This document shows positions 63,756 through 64,000 of a stretch of DNA of 64,000 nucleotides, piece after piece (position 1 is the first letter of the stretch; each line of letters begins with the position of its first letter). The DNA is from Sulfurospirillum multivorans DSM 12446. GTDB lineage: Bacteria; Campylobacterota; Campylobacteria; Campylobacterales; Sulfurospirillaceae. Where the stretch lies: NCBI RefSeq assembly GCF_000568815.1, contig NZ_CP007201.1:868001-932000 (forward strand), in the 5' to 3' direction. The translations under genes and the position numbers were made by a program. Below the pieces are notes generated by a model. That model was given only the letters and a program-made list of their open reading frames with translations, was not told the origin of the DNA and did not search any database.

Positions 63756-64000
63756 ATGAAAACAACACTGCGATTGATTTTGAGTCTTTGTGGTGTTTTT
63801 CTTTCACTCGCTTGGGGGCAAATTGCCCCAAGCACTTGTAGTTTTGGCGATCCTCGTTTTGAAGAGCTTTCCCATCAAAACGTTGTGCTCATCGAGCCCA
63901 AAAACTACGTGGTGGGCGAAGAAAACTTCGTTATAATACAGCTCGAAAAGCCAGAACTTCCCTCAGGCTACATGGTGAGTGTTTTTGTCGATACGATCAC
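63756..64000 (+). CDS. Secreted protein of the molybdoenzyme operon, partial
   Basis: 81 codons before the window ends. Signal peptide MKTTLRLILSLCGVFLSLAWG, then IAPSTCSFGDPRFEELSHQ. It starts 5 bases after the Fe-S subunit, so it belongs to the operon. No family is recognised; a membrane anchor or electron acceptor would normally follow, so its role remains open. Confidence 0.7.
   Translation, partial: MKTTLRLILSLCGVFLSLAWGQIAPSTCSFGDPRFEELSHQNVVLIEPKNYVVGEENFVIIQLEKPELPSGYMVSVFVDTI

Noticed and set aside
1-64000. CRISPR array
   Set aside because: The TTTACATGTAAA copies are irregularly spaced, mostly inside genes, and have no spacers of constant length; no cas gene is present.
1-64000. 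TTTACATGTAAA as an operator of one transcription factor
   Set aside because: Too many copies, more than half inside coding regions and at gene ends; a classical operator role alone does not explain it.
1-64000. tRNA or rRNA genes
   Set aside because: I found no cloverleaf or rRNA-like sequence in the gaps, which are short and AT-rich.

Overview
The window looks like the chromosome of a free-living, respiratory Campylobacterota (epsilonproteobacterium), most like Sulfurospirillum. The basis is the tail of an nrfHAIJ-type operon (fused CcsBA cytochrome c synthase plus NrfJ), a napAGHBFLD operon without napC, a molybdopterin oxidoreductase with its TorD-type chaperone and four-cluster Fe-S subunit, and AT-rich, tightly packed genes. 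Genus assignment is inference from gene content; no 16S or tRNA gene is present.

Layout. 0-4.2 kb: end of the nitrite-reductase (nrf) operon, a Crp/Fnr regulator and a two-PilJ sensor without an output domain. 4.3-7.4 kb: RBBP9-like hydrolase, an intact IS982-family element with 16-bp inverted repeats and a 7-bp target duplication just upstream of a DoxX gene, then lrgAB. 7.5-15.9 kb: divergent cluster (two-domain transferase and methylthioribose-kinase-like protein on the minus strand; rhodanese lipoprotein, two TVP38 membrane proteins, Fe-S oxidoreductase and a 995-aa radical SAM / ArsM-like methyltransferase / DUF5714-like fusion on the plus strand) that resembles arsenosugar-type clusters. 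15.9-27.6 kb: small-molecule and stress genes (DMT transporter, ferredoxin, nicotinate PRTase, a broken toxin-antitoxin locus, MarR-GNAT, AlaX, oleate hydratase, MipA and a NarL-type two-component system). 27.6-33.2 kb: caa3-type cytochrome c oxidase operon whose sco assembly gene carries an in-frame TAG. 33.6-36.0 kb: porin and a DUF2333-like protein. 36.1-44.7 kb: defence island (degraded brnTA, type I restriction-modification with an extra PD-(D/E)XK nuclease gene and an HsdS with a SocA/Panacea-like tail) bracketed by diverged 75-bp direct repeats. 44.8-51.6 kb: periplasmic nitrate reductase. 51.6-52.7 kb: ychF. 52.8-59.1 kb: FecI/FecR-type regulated TonB receptor with PepSY membrane partners. 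59.3-64 kb: ferredoxin-thioredoxin-reductase/rhodanese fusion and a DmsA-like molybdoenzyme operon running off the right edge.

The most striking non-genic signal is a palindrome, TTTACATGTAAA (10-bp core TTACATGTAA), which I count 36 times in 64 kb where chance predicts far less than one. It sits in coding sequence (where it is read as LHVK/N or FTCK in unrelated proteins) and between genes, and at two convergent gene ends it occurs as inverted pairs that form perfect or near-perfect hairpins. It resembles in behaviour the cyanobacterial HIP1 palindrome or DNA uptake sequences. Its density is high in the arsenosugar-like locus and nil in napAGHB, the FecIR/TonB block and most of the restriction island.

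Together the genes describe an anaerobe/microaerophile that respires nitrate, nitrite and another Mo-enzyme substrate, with an accessory oxygen-reducing caa3 oxidase that may be decaying.
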